64,000 bases of DNA from Mycobacterium marinum (GTDB lineage: Bacteria; Actinomycetota; Actinomycetes; Mycobacteriales; Mycobacteriaceae), in assembly GCF_003391395.1 (NCBI RefSeq), contig NZ_CP024190.1, positions 5,642,001 to 5,706,000 on the forward strand, in the 5' to 3' direction. The position numbers and the translations under genes are program-made. This document shows, one piece after another, positions 33,595 through 46,425 of this stretch. The notes below the pieces were generated by a model. The model ran no database searches and had not been told where the DNA came from. It saw nothing but the letters and a program-made list of their open reading frames with translations. The number at the start of each line of letters is the position of its first letter. The first letter of the stretch is position 1.

Positions 33595-34406
33595 TTACCA
33601 ACGCAGTTCGCTATGGTCCCCGCCCACCCGAGGCGCAAGTCGACCATGAGATCGATGCCACCAAGGCGCCCATCGCCACCGAGGCGGTGACCGTCACCTA
33701 CCTCACCGATCCGCAGATCGTCGCGGCCGTGCTGCCCAAACCGCTGCAGCCGGCCGACGAGCCGCTGGTGCGGGTCCAGCTGCAGCGGGTCCGGATAGCG
33801 GGCCGGCCGCCATTCGGGTCGGCGGTGTTTGCGGTGACCGCACGGCACGGCGAATTGCAGGGGGACTACCCCCTTTTCATGCCCCAGTCCACCGAACAGT
33901 CGGTCACAGGTGGGCGCGAAACATTCGGTGAACCAAAGAAATTGGCCAACATCGAGGTCGACCATGACGGTAGCCGAGTCAGCGCCAGCGTTGACCGGAT
34001 GGGCTATCGGCTGATCACCGTCAGCGGTCAGGTGAGCGGCGGCGCGCCGTTGCCGCCCGACCAGGTCAACACCGAGTTCTACTTCAAGTTCCTGCGCTCC
34101 CCCGACGGCAATGGCATCACCGACCCACACTTGGTCTACGGCGAATATCACCGCCACTACGAGCTGCTGGAGAACATCGACGGCAGCCTCGAGCTCGGAG
34201 AGTCTCCGCTGGACCCGGTGGCCGACATCGCGATTCGCCAGATCAGGTCGATTACCTGGTGCCGCCGGCGCACCGTCCAGGTGGGGCGGATCGCCACCCG
34301 GGTACCCCAGGAATGGCTGCTGCCCTATGTGCACCAGCGCTATGACGAACCCCATGACGCCCCGTCCCCGGCCACACCCCCCAGCCCTGAGCCGGCCCGG
34401 GCATAG
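33591..34406 (+). CDS. acetoacetate decarboxylase-family protein
   Basis: A 271-residue protein with the acetoacetate decarboxylase fold. The block SVTGGRETFGEPKKLANIEV matches the GRE..G.PKK motif whose first or second Lys forms the Schiff base in true decarboxylases. The C-terminal tail is Pro-rich. The start is TTG overlapping the SDR stop (TTGA), with GGAGGAAAG close before it. Relatives include hydratases and aldolases, so beta-keto acid decarboxylation is possible but not assured. It is two bases upstream of the first amidohydrolase. Confidence 0.85.
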   Translation: MITNAVRYGPRPPEAQVDHEIDATKAPIATEAVTVTYLTDPQIVAAVLPKPLQPADEPLVRVQLQRVRIAGRPPFGSAVFAVTARHGELQGDYPLFMPQSTEQSVTGGRETFGEPKKLANIEVDHDGSRVSASVDRMGYRLITVSGQVSGGAPLPPDQVNTEFYFKFLRSPDGNGITDPHLVYGEYHRHYELLENIDGSLELGESPLDPVADIAIRQIRSITWCRRRTVQVGRIATRVPQEWLLPYVHQRYDEPHDAPSPATPPSPEPARA

Positions 34407-34408
34407 CC

Positions 34409-35623
34409 ATGGACCGGTACACGGTTATTTCGGCTGACTGCCACGCCGGGGCGGACCTGCTCGACTACCGCGAGTATCTCGAGGCGAAGTACCGAGACGA
34501 GTTCGACGGCTGGGCCAAGACGTTTGTGAATCCGTTCGGGGACCTCAGCGAGCCGGACGCCGAACACAACTGGGACAGCGATCGTCGTAACGCAGAACTG
34601 GACTCCGATGGCGTTGCGGGAGAGGTCATCTTCCCCAATACGGTGCCGCCGTTCTTCCCGCAGGGCAGCTTGGCCGCTCCCCCACCGAGTACCGCCCGGG
34701 ACCTCGAACTGCGGTGGGCCGGCCTGCGTGCGCACAATCGCTGGCTGGCGGACTTCTGCTCGTTGTCCCCCGAACGGCGCGCCGGAGTGGGCCAGATCCT
34801 GCTCGGGGACGTTGACGAGGCCGTCGCCGAAGTGGCACAGATCGCCAAGCTGGGGCTGCGCGGCGGCGTGTTGCTGCCCGGGGTTGTCCCCGGCACCGGC
34901 ATCCCCGCGCTTTATGCCGAGCACTGGGAGCCGCTCTGGGCGGCGTGCGCGCAGGCGGGCCTGGTGATCAACCACCACGGCGGCAACGCCGGACCCAGCC
35001 CGATCGACGGATGGGGTAGCTCGCTGGCGGTGTGGGTGTACGAGTCGCACTGGTGGGCACATCGCGCACTCTGGCATCTGATCTTCAGCGGCGTGCTCGA
35101 TCGCTATCCGGATCTCACCGTGGTCCTGACCGAGCAAGGCACCGGATGGATACCGGCGACCCTCGACTCACTGGACGTAGCGGCAGCCCGTTACCGGCGG
35201 CCCAATTCGGCCATCGCCCGCTTCGCCGGGCCCACCGCCGGCTCGCTGCCGCTGCAGCCCAGCCAGTACTGGGCCCGCCAGTGCTACGTCGGCGCCAGCT
35301 TCCTGCGCCCGGTCGAGTGTGCACAGCGCCACCGAATCGGTGTCGACCGCATCATGTGGGGCAGCGACTACCCGCACATGGAAGGGACCGCTCCCTACAG
35401 CCGAGAAGCGCTGCGCCACACCTTCAGCGACGTCGAACCCGACCAGGTGGCGGCCATGGTGGGCGGGAATGCGGCGGCCGTCTACGGCTTCGATCTGCAG
35501 GCCCTCGCGCCGCTGGCCGCCCGCATCGGCCCAACCGTCACCGAAGTCGCCGAGCCACTGGCAGCCATCCCCGCCGACGCGAGCAGCACCGCGTTCGAGC
35601 CCGACCCCATCCGCGCCTGGTAG
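34409..35623 (+). CDS. amidohydrolase-family protein, first of two paralogues
   Basis: A 404-residue protein of the amidohydrolase-2 (ACMSD-like) group. It opens with VISADCHAG, where Asp and His are expected metal ligands, has INHHGGNAGP (His) mid-way and MWGSDYPHMEGT (Asp) near the end. Such enzymes hydrolyse or decarboxylate ring or keto acids on a single metal ion. Protein and order resemble the next gene, so they arose by duplication. The two may form a mixed complex or act on successive intermediates. Confidence 0.87.
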   Translation: MDRYTVISADCHAGADLLDYREYLEAKYRDEFDGWAKTFVNPFGDLSEPDAEHNWDSDRRNAELDSDGVAGEVIFPNTVPPFFPQGSLAAPPPSTARDLELRWAGLRAHNRWLADFCSLSPERRAGVGQILLGDVDEAVAEVAQIAKLGLRGGVLLPGVVPGTGIPALYAEHWEPLWAACAQAGLVINHHGGNAGPSPIDGWGSSLAVWVYESHWWAHRALWHLIFSGVLDRYPDLTVVLTEQGTGWIPATLDSLDVAAARYRRPNSAIARFAGPTAGSLPLQPSQYWARQCYVGASFLRPVECAQRHRIGVDRIMWGSDYPHMEGTAPYSREALRHTFSDVEPDQVAAMVGGNAAAVYGFDLQALAPLAARIGPTVTEVAEPLAAIPADASSTAFEPDPIRAW

Positions 35624-35636
35624 CGAAAGGACACTC

Positions 35637-36914
35637 GTGACTCCCCTGGCCCCTTACGTGATCATCTCTGCGGACTGCCATGCCGAGCTGCCGACCGATC
35701 AGTACCGCGAGTACGTCGACCCTGAGTACCGGGAGGACTTCGAGGTCTACCTGGCCGAGAAGGCCGCCGCGTCGCAGGTCGGCGGGTTCATCGACGAACA
35801 GTTCGCGCAGGACTGGTTCTCCGAGCATGGCGAGGGCATCGCCGGTGGCTGGGATGTGGGCCTGCGCGACAAGGAGCTCGACAGCGACGGGGTGGTCGGC
35901 GAGGTCATCTTCCCCGACGCCGACGCCGTGTCCGGGGTCGCCGGCGCGCCCTTCGGCGCCGGTCTGGCCCAGTCGGGCTCGCTCGACCCGGGGCGGGCCA
36001 TGGCCGGGGCACGGGCCCACAACCGCTGGTTGGCCGAGCTGTGCAGCCACAGCCCCGAGCGCCGCGCGGGGGTCGCGGTGGTGCCGATCCTGGCCGACGT
36101 CGACGCGGCGGTCGCCGAGATCACCCGGGCGGCGGAGTCGGGGCTGCGGGGCGGGATCATGATCCCCGCCCTGTGGGCCAGCTACCCGCCCTACCACGAC
36201 CGTCGCTATGACAAGGTCTGGGCCGCCTGCCAGGACCTGCAGATGCCGGTACACACACACGTCGGCGCCGCCCCGCAGCAGGAGTACGGCGAGCACCTGG
36301 GCATCTATGTCACCGAGGTGCGCTGGTGGGGAGTCCGGCCGCTGTGGTTCGCGTTGTGGTCGGGGGTGTTCGAGCGCTTCCCCGGGCTGCGCTGGGGCGC
36401 CACCGAGTGTGGCGCGTTTTGGGCCAACGACCTGCTGTGGCTGATGGACACGCGGTACCTGCGGGAGCACTCGGCCAAGAAGATGAGCCATCTGCTGGAG
36501 GGCGACCTGACGATGCCCCCTTCGGCTTACTTCGACCGCAACTGTTTTATCGGGGCCACCACCACCGAGCGCCGGGAGCTGGCGCGGCGCTACGAGATCG
36601 GGGTGTCCAACATGCTGTGGGGCAACGACTTTCCGCATCCGGAAGGGACCTGGCCGCACACCCGGGAATGGCTGCGGCAATCGTTTTGGGACATCCCCAT
36701 CGACGAGACCCGCCAGATCCTGGGCCTGGCGGCGGCCGAGGTGTACAACTTCGATCTGGACGCGCTGGCTCCGCTGGCCGGGCGCATCGGTCCTACCCCG
36801 GCGGACCTGGGCCAAGACGATGCGGTGAGCATCCCCAAGTGGGAGGCGGCCCGCCAGGCCGGCCGGCACTGGCTTACGGGTGCCGAGCCGCTGGCTGACC
36901 TGGTGCAGAACTAG
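35637..36914 (+). CDS. amidohydrolase-family protein, second paralogue
   Basis: A 425-residue paralogue of the preceding product. It shares VIISADCHAELPTDQYREYV, LDSDGVVGEVIFPDAD, SPERRAGVAVVPILADVD and LWGNDFPHPEGTWPHTREWL. The middle His lies in MPVHTHVGAAP. GTG 35637 has AAAGGA six bases before it. It ends the SDR operon. The ADC-like step plus two metal hydrolases suggest breakdown of a beta-keto or dioxo intermediate. Confidence 0.87.
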   Translation: MTPLAPYVIISADCHAELPTDQYREYVDPEYREDFEVYLAEKAAASQVGGFIDEQFAQDWFSEHGEGIAGGWDVGLRDKELDSDGVVGEVIFPDADAVSGVAGAPFGAGLAQSGSLDPGRAMAGARAHNRWLAELCSHSPERRAGVAVVPILADVDAAVAEITRAAESGLRGGIMIPALWASYPPYHDRRYDKVWAACQDLQMPVHTHVGAAPQQEYGEHLGIYVTEVRWWGVRPLWFALWSGVFERFPGLRWGATECGAFWANDLLWLMDTRYLREHSAKKMSHLLEGDLTMPPSAYFDRNCFIGATTTERRELARRYEIGVSNMLWGNDFPHPEGTWPHTREWLRQSFWDIPIDETRQILGLAAAEVYNFDLDALAPLAGRIGPTPADLGQDDAVSIPKWEAARQAGRHWLTGAEPLADLVQN

Positions 36915-37212
36915 GGCCCCTCACGGGACACCGGTTTCGGCGGTGTCGTCCAGCCATTAGTCGCCGCGCGCTGACCGGGCGCGCCTCATCGAGCGCACAC
37001 GTTTTCTCATGGGTGAGACGTTGTGGGGTGTGGTTGGGGGGTGGTGGTGCAGTCGGTGGTGGGTGGGCTGCGACGGGGGTCGGGGTAGTGGCGGGGGTGG
37101 GTGTTTTTCGTGTTGTGGCGATCTTGGTGATTCGCGGATAGGTCGTTGACCTGCGTCGATATCGTCGGCCGATCGGTGTTGGGTGTGGTGGGCTGAAGGG
37201 GCGGTGGGTGTG

Positions 37213-39084
37213 GTGTCGTTGGTCAGGGTGGCCCCGCAGGTGGTGGCCGACGGGGTGGGGAACTTAGCGCGTATCGGGTCCTCGATCGGGGCGGCCAACG
37301 CGGCCGCGGCGGCGGCGACCACCACGATGGTGCCCGCCGGCGGTGATGAGGTGTCGGTGGCGGTGGTGGGGTTGTTCCGCGGTCTGGGGCAGGACTACCA
37401 GCTCTTCGGCGCCCAGTTGGAGCAGTTCCATCAGCGTTTCGTGCAGATCCTGGATGCGGCCAGGACCGCCTATCTGGAGACCGAGACCGCCGCGGCGGCG
37501 GCGGTGGCCGATGGGCAGTATCAGGTGTTGGCGGAGCCGGTGCAAACGCTGGGGCAGGCCTGGCTGGCCACTCCGGCGGGTGAGCTGCTCGATCCGTTGG
37601 TCAATGCGCCGTTTGCGTCGTTGACCGGCCGGGAGTTGATCGGCAACGGGGCGGCGGGGGTCGCGGGTGTCGATGGTGGTGCCGGGCAGGCCGGGGGCTG
37701 GTTGTTCGGTGATGGCGGCCCGGGGGCGGCGGCCACGGCCACCAGTGCGGCCGGCCGTGGTGGGGATGCCGGGCTGATCGGTGCTGGTGGTGCCGGTGGG
37801 GCCGGGTGGGCTAACTCGGGTGCGGCCATGATGGCCGGCGGGGCCGGTGGTGATGGGGGTTTGGTGTTCGGTGATGGCGGGCCGGGTAGTCCCGGGGCGG
37901 CCTCGTTGGACCCCACCGTGGCCGGTGGTGCGGGTGGTCCGGGTGGGGATGCTCGCGGGATCGGTGACGGTGGCCGTGGTGGCGATGGTGGCCCCGGGGC
38001 CACCGGAGCGCCCGGCGGGCGGGGCAGCGATGGCGGGCCCGGCGGCAAGGGCGGCAATGCCGGGGACTACGGCAACGGCGGTACCGGCGGAACCGGCGGC
38101 ATCGGCGGGGCCGGCGGCCCCGGCTCACCCGGCGGAACCCCGGGTGCGCAAGGATTTAGGGCCGGCGATGCCGGTAATGGCGGGGTGGGCGGGATCGGCG
38201 GCGATGGCGGGCACATCAAAGGCCACGGTGGTGCCGGCGGAATCGGCGGCCACGGCGGCCACGGCGGCACCGGCGGCGACGGCCAAGCCGGGGCGAACGG
38301 GGAGTTTCCGGGAGACCGCGGTGGTTCCGGCGGGGCCGGTGCGCGCGGCGGCAACGGCGGCGCCGGCGGCAACGGCGGCGCCGGCGGTCATGCCCTCGCC
38401 GAGGGATTCCACGACGGCGCCGCCGGTACCGGAGGTGTGGGTGGCAACGGCGGCGACGGCGGCAACGGCGCCGACGGAGGTGACGGCCATTCCGGTGACC
38501 CGTCGTGGCGCTCCGGCGGGGATGGCGGTAACGGTGGAAACGGTGCCTACGGGGGCAACGGCGGTCTGGGCGGCCTCAGCGGTGACGGCTCCACCAGGGC
38601 CGCCCACGGTGTCCAGGGAACCATGGGTGACGGCGGCGACGGCGGCGATGGCGGCAACGGCTCCACCACCAGCGATCAACCCGACATCGACGGCGGCAAC
38701 GGCGGGTATGGCGGCTGGGGTTTCAACGGCGGTAACGGGGGCAACGGCGGCGACGGCGGCACCCGCCCGAAGGGCACGCTTTTCTTCAGATCCGGTGGTG
38801 ACGGCGGTTTCGGCGGCTGGGGCGGCAACGGATACGGCGGCGTCGGCGGCGACGGCGGTAACGGCGGCTGGGGCGGTAACGGCGTGAACAGATACGGCGT
38901 GCTCAACCCCGGATGGGGCGGCGACGGCGGCAACGGTGGAGCCGGCGGTACCGCTTACACCAGCGGCGGCGTATACGCCGGTGGGCCCGTCCAACCCGGC
39001 ACCGAAGGCACCGGGCCGTCCGGCGATCATGGCGGTTTCGGCGGTTCGGGCGGCATCGGCGGGCACGGCGGCCAAGCCCCGTAG
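37213..39084 (+). CDS. PE_PGRS-family protein
   Basis: About 623 residues. Residues 1-95 form a PE domain (VSLVRVAPQVVADGVGNLAR, then ANAAAAAATTTMVPAGGDEV), with YLETE as the type VII secretion motif. A linker with TGRELIGNGAAG follows, then about 450 residues of Gly-Gly-X repeats (GGDGGNGG, GGAGGTGG). GTG 37213 fits the usual PE start; the frame is open from 37183. The protein is probably exported by an ESX-5-type system to the cell surface. Its repeat DNA is prone to slippage and assembly errors. Confidence 0.94.
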   Translation: MSLVRVAPQVVADGVGNLARIGSSIGAANAAAAAATTTMVPAGGDEVSVAVVGLFRGLGQDYQLFGAQLEQFHQRFVQILDAARTAYLETETAAAAAVADGQYQVLAEPVQTLGQAWLATPAGELLDPLVNAPFASLTGRELIGNGAAGVAGVDGGAGQAGGWLFGDGGPGAAATATSAAGRGGDAGLIGAGGAGGAGWANSGAAMMAGGAGGDGGLVFGDGGPGSPGAASLDPTVAGGAGGPGGDARGIGDGGRGGDGGPGATGAPGGRGSDGGPGGKGGNAGDYGNGGTGGTGGIGGAGGPGSPGGTPGAQGFRAGDAGNGGVGGIGGDGGHIKGHGGAGGIGGHGGHGGTGGDGQAGANGEFPGDRGGSGGAGARGGNGGAGGNGGAGGHALAEGFHDGAAGTGGVGGNGGDGGNGADGGDGHSGDPSWRSGGDGGNGGNGAYGGNGGLGGLSGDGSTRAAHGVQGTMGDGGDGGDGGNGSTTSDQPDIDGGNGGYGGWGFNGGNGGNGGDGGTRPKGTLFFRSGGDGGFGGWGGNGYGGVGGDGGNGGWGGNGVNRYGVLNPGWGGDGGNGGAGGTAYTSGGVYAGGPVQPGTEGTGPSGDHGGFGGSGGIGGHGGQAP

Positions 39085-39353
39085 ATCCTGCCGGGCCGAG
39101 GTGATCTTGCTGGGGGTTTGTGCGCGCGCTCCCCTGGTTCAACGACCAGGTCGAGCACGGCCGACTTCCCCCGGCGGTACCGCTACCGAAGCCCTGGTGG
39201 GCGCACAGCGAAACAGCCGGGGGAAGTGCTACAGCTTCCGTTCGGGGAACCCAGCGAACCGTCACCGACCCGATCCGGGCCGGTCACACGGCACACCCAT
39301 CGAGTGGATGAGCCGCTAAGGCTGGACTTCCCCGAAGATTTGCGAAGGGGTTC

Positions 39354-39557
39354 CTAGACGGCGCTGACTCCTACCGCCTGGGGACCCTTGGTACCTTGCT
39401 CAACCTCGAACTGAACCCGCTGGTTCTCCTCGAGCGAGCGATAGCCACTGCCCTGGATCTCCGAGTAGTGGACGAAGAGGTCCTTCGTGCCGTCGTCAGG
39501 AGTGATGAAGCCGAAGCCCTTTTCTCCGTTGAACCATTTCACAGTTCCCTGTGCCAT
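39354..39557 (-). CDS. cspA: cold-shock protein (CspA family)
   Basis: Sixty-seven residues forming one OB-fold cold-shock domain, MAQGTVKWFNGEKGFGFITP. RNP1 is KGFGFI and RNP2 is DLFVHYS. It binds single-stranded RNA and DNA and loosens RNA secondary structure. A DEAD-box RNA helicase gene on the same strand lies just upstream, an arrangement that fits a joint RNA-remodelling role. Confidence 0.97.
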   Translation of the reverse strand: MAQGTVKWFNGEKGFGFITPDDGTKDLFVHYSEIQGSGYRSLEENQRVQFEVEQGTKGPQAVGVSAV

Positions 39558-39649
39558 TCACTTACTTCTTTCATTTAACTACCGGACGTACCAACAACGA
39601 CCGGACAACTAGCGTAGCGCAAGCCGCAATCATTGAAACTGATTGCGTC

Positions 39650-41011
39650 CTAGGACGTTTCCTGACGCATACGACCAGGCCGGGGACCCCGTCGGCGGCC
39701 GCCGGAACCCGCGGACCTCGGCCGCGGCGAACCATGCGGCGCCGCACCATTCCTCGGCGCGGCCCCCTTCTTCGGCGCGGCCCCCTTCTTCGGTGCGCCC
39801 GCCTTCTTCGGTGCCGCCACCTGCTTCGGCGCGGGAGCTTGATAGGGCGCAATGTCACCGACCAGCGCATGTACGGCGGCCGAGTCGGCGGTGACCTCTT
39901 GCGGAGTGACCCGGATTCCAGCACGACGCATCAGCGCATGAGTGTCCTTGCGCTGCTCGGGCAGCACGACGGTCACGACGTCACCCGCGTTCCCGGCCCG
40001 CGCCGTGCGGCCGGACCGGTGCAGGTAAGCCTTGTGCTCGGCGGGTGGGTCGATGTGCACCACCAATTCGATGCCGTCGACATGCACGCCGCGGGCGGCG
40101 ATGTCGGTGGCGACCAGCACCCGCGCCTCACCCTTGCTGAAGGCGGCGAGGTTTCGATCGCGGGCGGGTTGGGAAAGGTTGCCGTGCAGATCGACGGCCG
40201 GGACACCGGATTCGGTGAGCTGCTTGGCGAGCTTGCGCGCTTGATGTTTGGTGCGCATGAACAGGATTCGGCGGCCGGTACCCGAGGCGAGGCGGTGCAC
40301 CAGGTCCTTCTTGGCTGCCGCGCCCGAGACGTGGAACACGTGGTGGACCATCTGGGGCACCGGCGAATCGGAGCTATCGACCGAGTGCAGCACGGCGTCG
40401 TGCAGGAATCGGTTGACCAGCTTGTCGACCCCGTTGTCCAGGGTCGCCGAGAACAGCAGTCGCTGCCCGCCGCCCGGTGTGGCCGCAAGAATGCGGGTGA
40501 CCCCGGGCAGGAAACCGAGATCGGCCATGTGATCGGCTTCGTCGATCACCGTGATCTCGATCGAGTCGAGGCTGATCAATCGTTGCTTCATCAGGTCTTC
40601 CAGCCGGCCCGGGCAGGCCACGACGATGTCGACGCCGGAATTGAGCGCCGTCACCTGCCTGCCTTGCGGCACCCCACCGAAGATCGTGGTCACCCGCAGG
40701 CCATTGACCGCGGCCAGCGGTTGCAGCGTCGCGGTGATCTGGCTGGCCAACTCCCGGGTGGGGGCAAGAACCAGACCCGTGGGCCGGGCTGGGCGGCGCG
40801 GGCGCCCGGCCAGCCTGCTGACCATCGGAAGGGAGAAGGCCAGCGTCTTGCCACTGCCGGTCTTGCCGCGGCCGAGGACGTCTCGGCCGCCGAGCGTGTC
40901 GGGCAGCGTTTCGATCTGGATCGGGAAGGGATGGCTGATCCCGCGGGCGGCGAGCACCTCGATGAGCGATTCGCCCACGCCGAGATCAGCAAAGGTCGTG
41001 CCAGTAGTCAA
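39650..41011 (-). CDS. DEAD-box RNA helicase
   Basis: About 453 residues with the two RecA domains of DEAD-box helicases. Motifs: Q-like FPIQIETLPDTL, I GRGKTGSGKT, Ia PTRELA, II IDEADHMADLGF, III FSATLDN, V VATDIAARGVHVDG, VI HRSGRTARAG. The tail is made of about six AAPKKGAAPKK-like repeats, basic and likely RNA binding. The start is uncertain: TTG 41011 just before TTFADLGVGES is the nearest codon to the family start, but the frame is open to 41485 and an ATG at 41224 is possible. It probably unwinds RNA, perhaps in the cold together with CspA. Confidence 0.85.
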   Translation of the reverse strand: MTTGTTFADLGVGESLIEVLAARGISHPFPIQIETLPDTLGGRDVLGRGKTGSGKTLAFSLPMVSRLAGRPRRPARPTGLVLAPTRELASQITATLQPLAAVNGLRVTTIFGGVPQGRQVTALNSGVDIVVACPGRLEDLMKQRLISLDSIEITVIDEADHMADLGFLPGVTRILAATPGGGQRLLFSATLDNGVDKLVNRFLHDAVLHSVDSSDSPVPQMVHHVFHVSGAAAKKDLVHRLASGTGRRILFMRTKHQARKLAKQLTESGVPAVDLHGNLSQPARDRNLAAFSKGEARVLVATDIAARGVHVDGIELVVHIDPPAEHKAYLHRSGRTARAGNAGDVVTVVLPEQRKDTHALMRRAGIRVTPQEVTADSAAVHALVGDIAPYQAPAPKQVAAPKKAGAPKKGAAPKKGAAPRNGAAPHGSPRPRSAGSGGRRRGPRPGRMRQETS

Positions 41012-41438
41012 TTTGATGTCTTTCAGGATTGGTTCCGCCGAGTGGGCAGCGAGATACGCGCGTTCGGTCAGTACAAGGTGGCGAAATTGCCGGTGGGCAA
41101 AATCGATCGCCGAGATACGAACTGCGCCGGCATCAGCCCCGAAAGCAGGGCGAGCACGGGGGGTGAAGAAGCGTTTCACGACGTGCTGACCATCGAATGC
41201 AACGGTCAACGTTGTTAGCAGCATAACAGCACAGCGACCTCGGACGTGCCCACCACCGCCGCCGGGTGGGCGTGAGTGCCCAACATCACTGCCCGTACAG
41301 TTATGTATGAACCGCGCTCTAGCGGTGATCGCAACTCTCAACGCACCACCAGGAAGACCTGCGCGCGATACGATCGTCGTCGTTCGTCCTTCTGTCGACA
41401 GTGCTAACCAGCCGACCCCTTCATTGGAAGGACACCAA
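41012..41438. other. divergent region upstream of the helicase, no certain gene
   Basis: On the plus strand TACAGT (41296-41301) ends five bases before an ATG at 41307, a possible leaderless start of an 88-codon frame. On the minus strand it is the helicase leader, up to 300 bases long, or part of a longer helicase N-terminus. Confidence 0.4.
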
Positions 41439-41573
41439 GTGGACAACTCGAACCTGTTCTCCCACCCGGAGACACCGGAATACATCGCCCCGGGCGAAAC
41501 CTCTGGCCAACCGGTCAGCTACCCGACGTTTTCAGACCGGCCCGACAACGGATCTGCCACCTCGGCGACGTAA
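41439..41573 (+). CDS. possible small protein of 44 residues
   Basis: GTG 41439 has AAGGA six bases before it and codes VDNSNLFSHPETPEYIAPG and a Ser/Asp-rich tail to TSAT. A frame from ATG 41307 contains it. Just after the stop, the next frame reads VIIRDDWPRAKVTSIKPIG, which looks like protein sequence, so this may be the remains of a longer frameshifted gene. Function unknown and reality uncertain. Confidence 0.35.
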   Translation: MDNSNLFSHPETPEYIAPGETSGQPVSYPTFSDRPDNGSATSAT

Positions 41574-42061
41574 TCATCCGAGACGACTGGCCGCGCGCCA
41601 AGGTCACCTCGATCAAACCTATTGGCCGCCAACCGATGTAGTGACCGTTCGCGCACCGCTACCTGGTGCCACTTGTGTTTCGGGCCAGCGTGGCACCAGA
41701 AGCGTTGGCAGCGAAACCTTCTGAGGTATCGGCGGCCGGATCACGCATCAGCGCAGTCTCGGCAACGATTGTGTCCCTATTCGGCGCCCAAGCTCGGGCC
41801 CGGCAAACCATGCCCCAGGAGTTGAACCGAACCGGGCCAGCGACGCGCTCGTTTGGCGCCGGTAATGGTGTCCGAGCCTGGGCGACCTCGGTGGTGATAA
41901 CCGCCCGCCGAAGCTTGGACGCTTAGCACAAGCAACGAACCGCCACGTGACGACGTAGACTTTTGTGGGTCGAGAGGCGTTGCAACGGTTCGCCGGTTCC
42001 CCGCCGGTATCCGCCACGCTCGGCAGAGTCAAGGACGCCTTCCGCTACGGAGGGAATAAAC
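41574..42061. other. intergenic region upstream of metH
   Basis: No convincing gene on either strand. It ends in the metH ribosome site. I looked for a cobalamin riboswitch here and saw no B12-box-like sequence. Confidence 0.4.
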
Positions 42062-45796
<3,735 letters not shown>

Positions 45797-46187
45797 GGGC
45801 TCCAGCTAGAAGCCGCCGCTGCGCGGCCCGAGCGGCCTGGCAAGGGCGACAGATTCATTGGGAGTTTGAGCCGGACGGGAGGTGGCCGGACCGGTAGAGC
45901 GGGTGTGGTGGCGGCGCGGCGCCTGAGAGCGCGCTAATGCGGCCAGAGCGCCGCGCTACCGAGTCCGCCATCTGATCCCGCGGTCCTGGACGCACGATCG
46001 GGCTGGGTCGACATGTCAGCCACTTTTGCGGCGCCGCGCGAGGTGAAGTCCGAACGCGACAAATGAGGCGGCACACGCCGGTTCGCCCCCGCCTGGGCCG
46101 CACCGCCCATGGGGTCACTCCACACCAACCGATGACCGGACAAAGCAAACCGAGTGCATTACTCGTGTCCGTGCAATTCAAACATTG
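45797..46187. other. chromosomal stretch between metH and the integrated element
   Basis: No gene seen. It marks the end of the core chromosome before the tRNA fragment. Confidence 0.4.
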
Positions 46188-46233
46188 TGGCCAGGGGCGG
46201 GATCGAACCGCCGACCTTCCGCTTTTCAGGCGG
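46188..46233 (-). other. attachment site: 3' fragment of tRNA-Phe
   Basis: Read on the minus strand, it gives the anticodon loop CTGAAAA (GAA anticodon) with its 3' stem, a perfect T-arm (GGCGG-TTCGATC-CCGCC) and the acceptor strand CCTGGCC with discriminator A at 46188. The matching 5' acceptor strand GGCCAGG and a D-arm are missing upstream, where unrelated sequence follows. It is therefore not a working tRNA gene but the copy of the att core left by integration. Confidence 0.85.
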
Positions 46234-46425
46234 GCTGGATAGCCTCTGACCTACGGTTTATCTGATTCTGTGCGTCGTATGCGCCGCGTTGAGCTGCGCT
46301 GACGTATTCAGCCTGTCCGACGAACGGACATAAACCGGACACGGCGCTTGCGCTCCCGTCCAGGAGCTTCCGCGCTGCCGCATGGGTTGCGGGCGGCGTC
46401 GGGGCTCCGGGGAGCAGGCACCCCG

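Noticed and set aside
35538..36869. 443-codon minus-strand frame opposite the second amidohydrolase
   Set aside because: Antisense shadow of a clear enzyme gene with no family features.
37650..39080. CRISPR or tandem repeat array
   Set aside because: The repeats are in frame Gly-Gly-X codons of the PE_PGRS gene with no constant spacer length.
41574..42061. Cobalamin riboswitch before metH
   Set aside because: No B12-box-like sequence or clear paired stems could be found.
46188..46260. Complete tRNA gene
   Set aside because: The 5' acceptor strand and D-arm are missing; only the 3' part matches tRNA-Phe.
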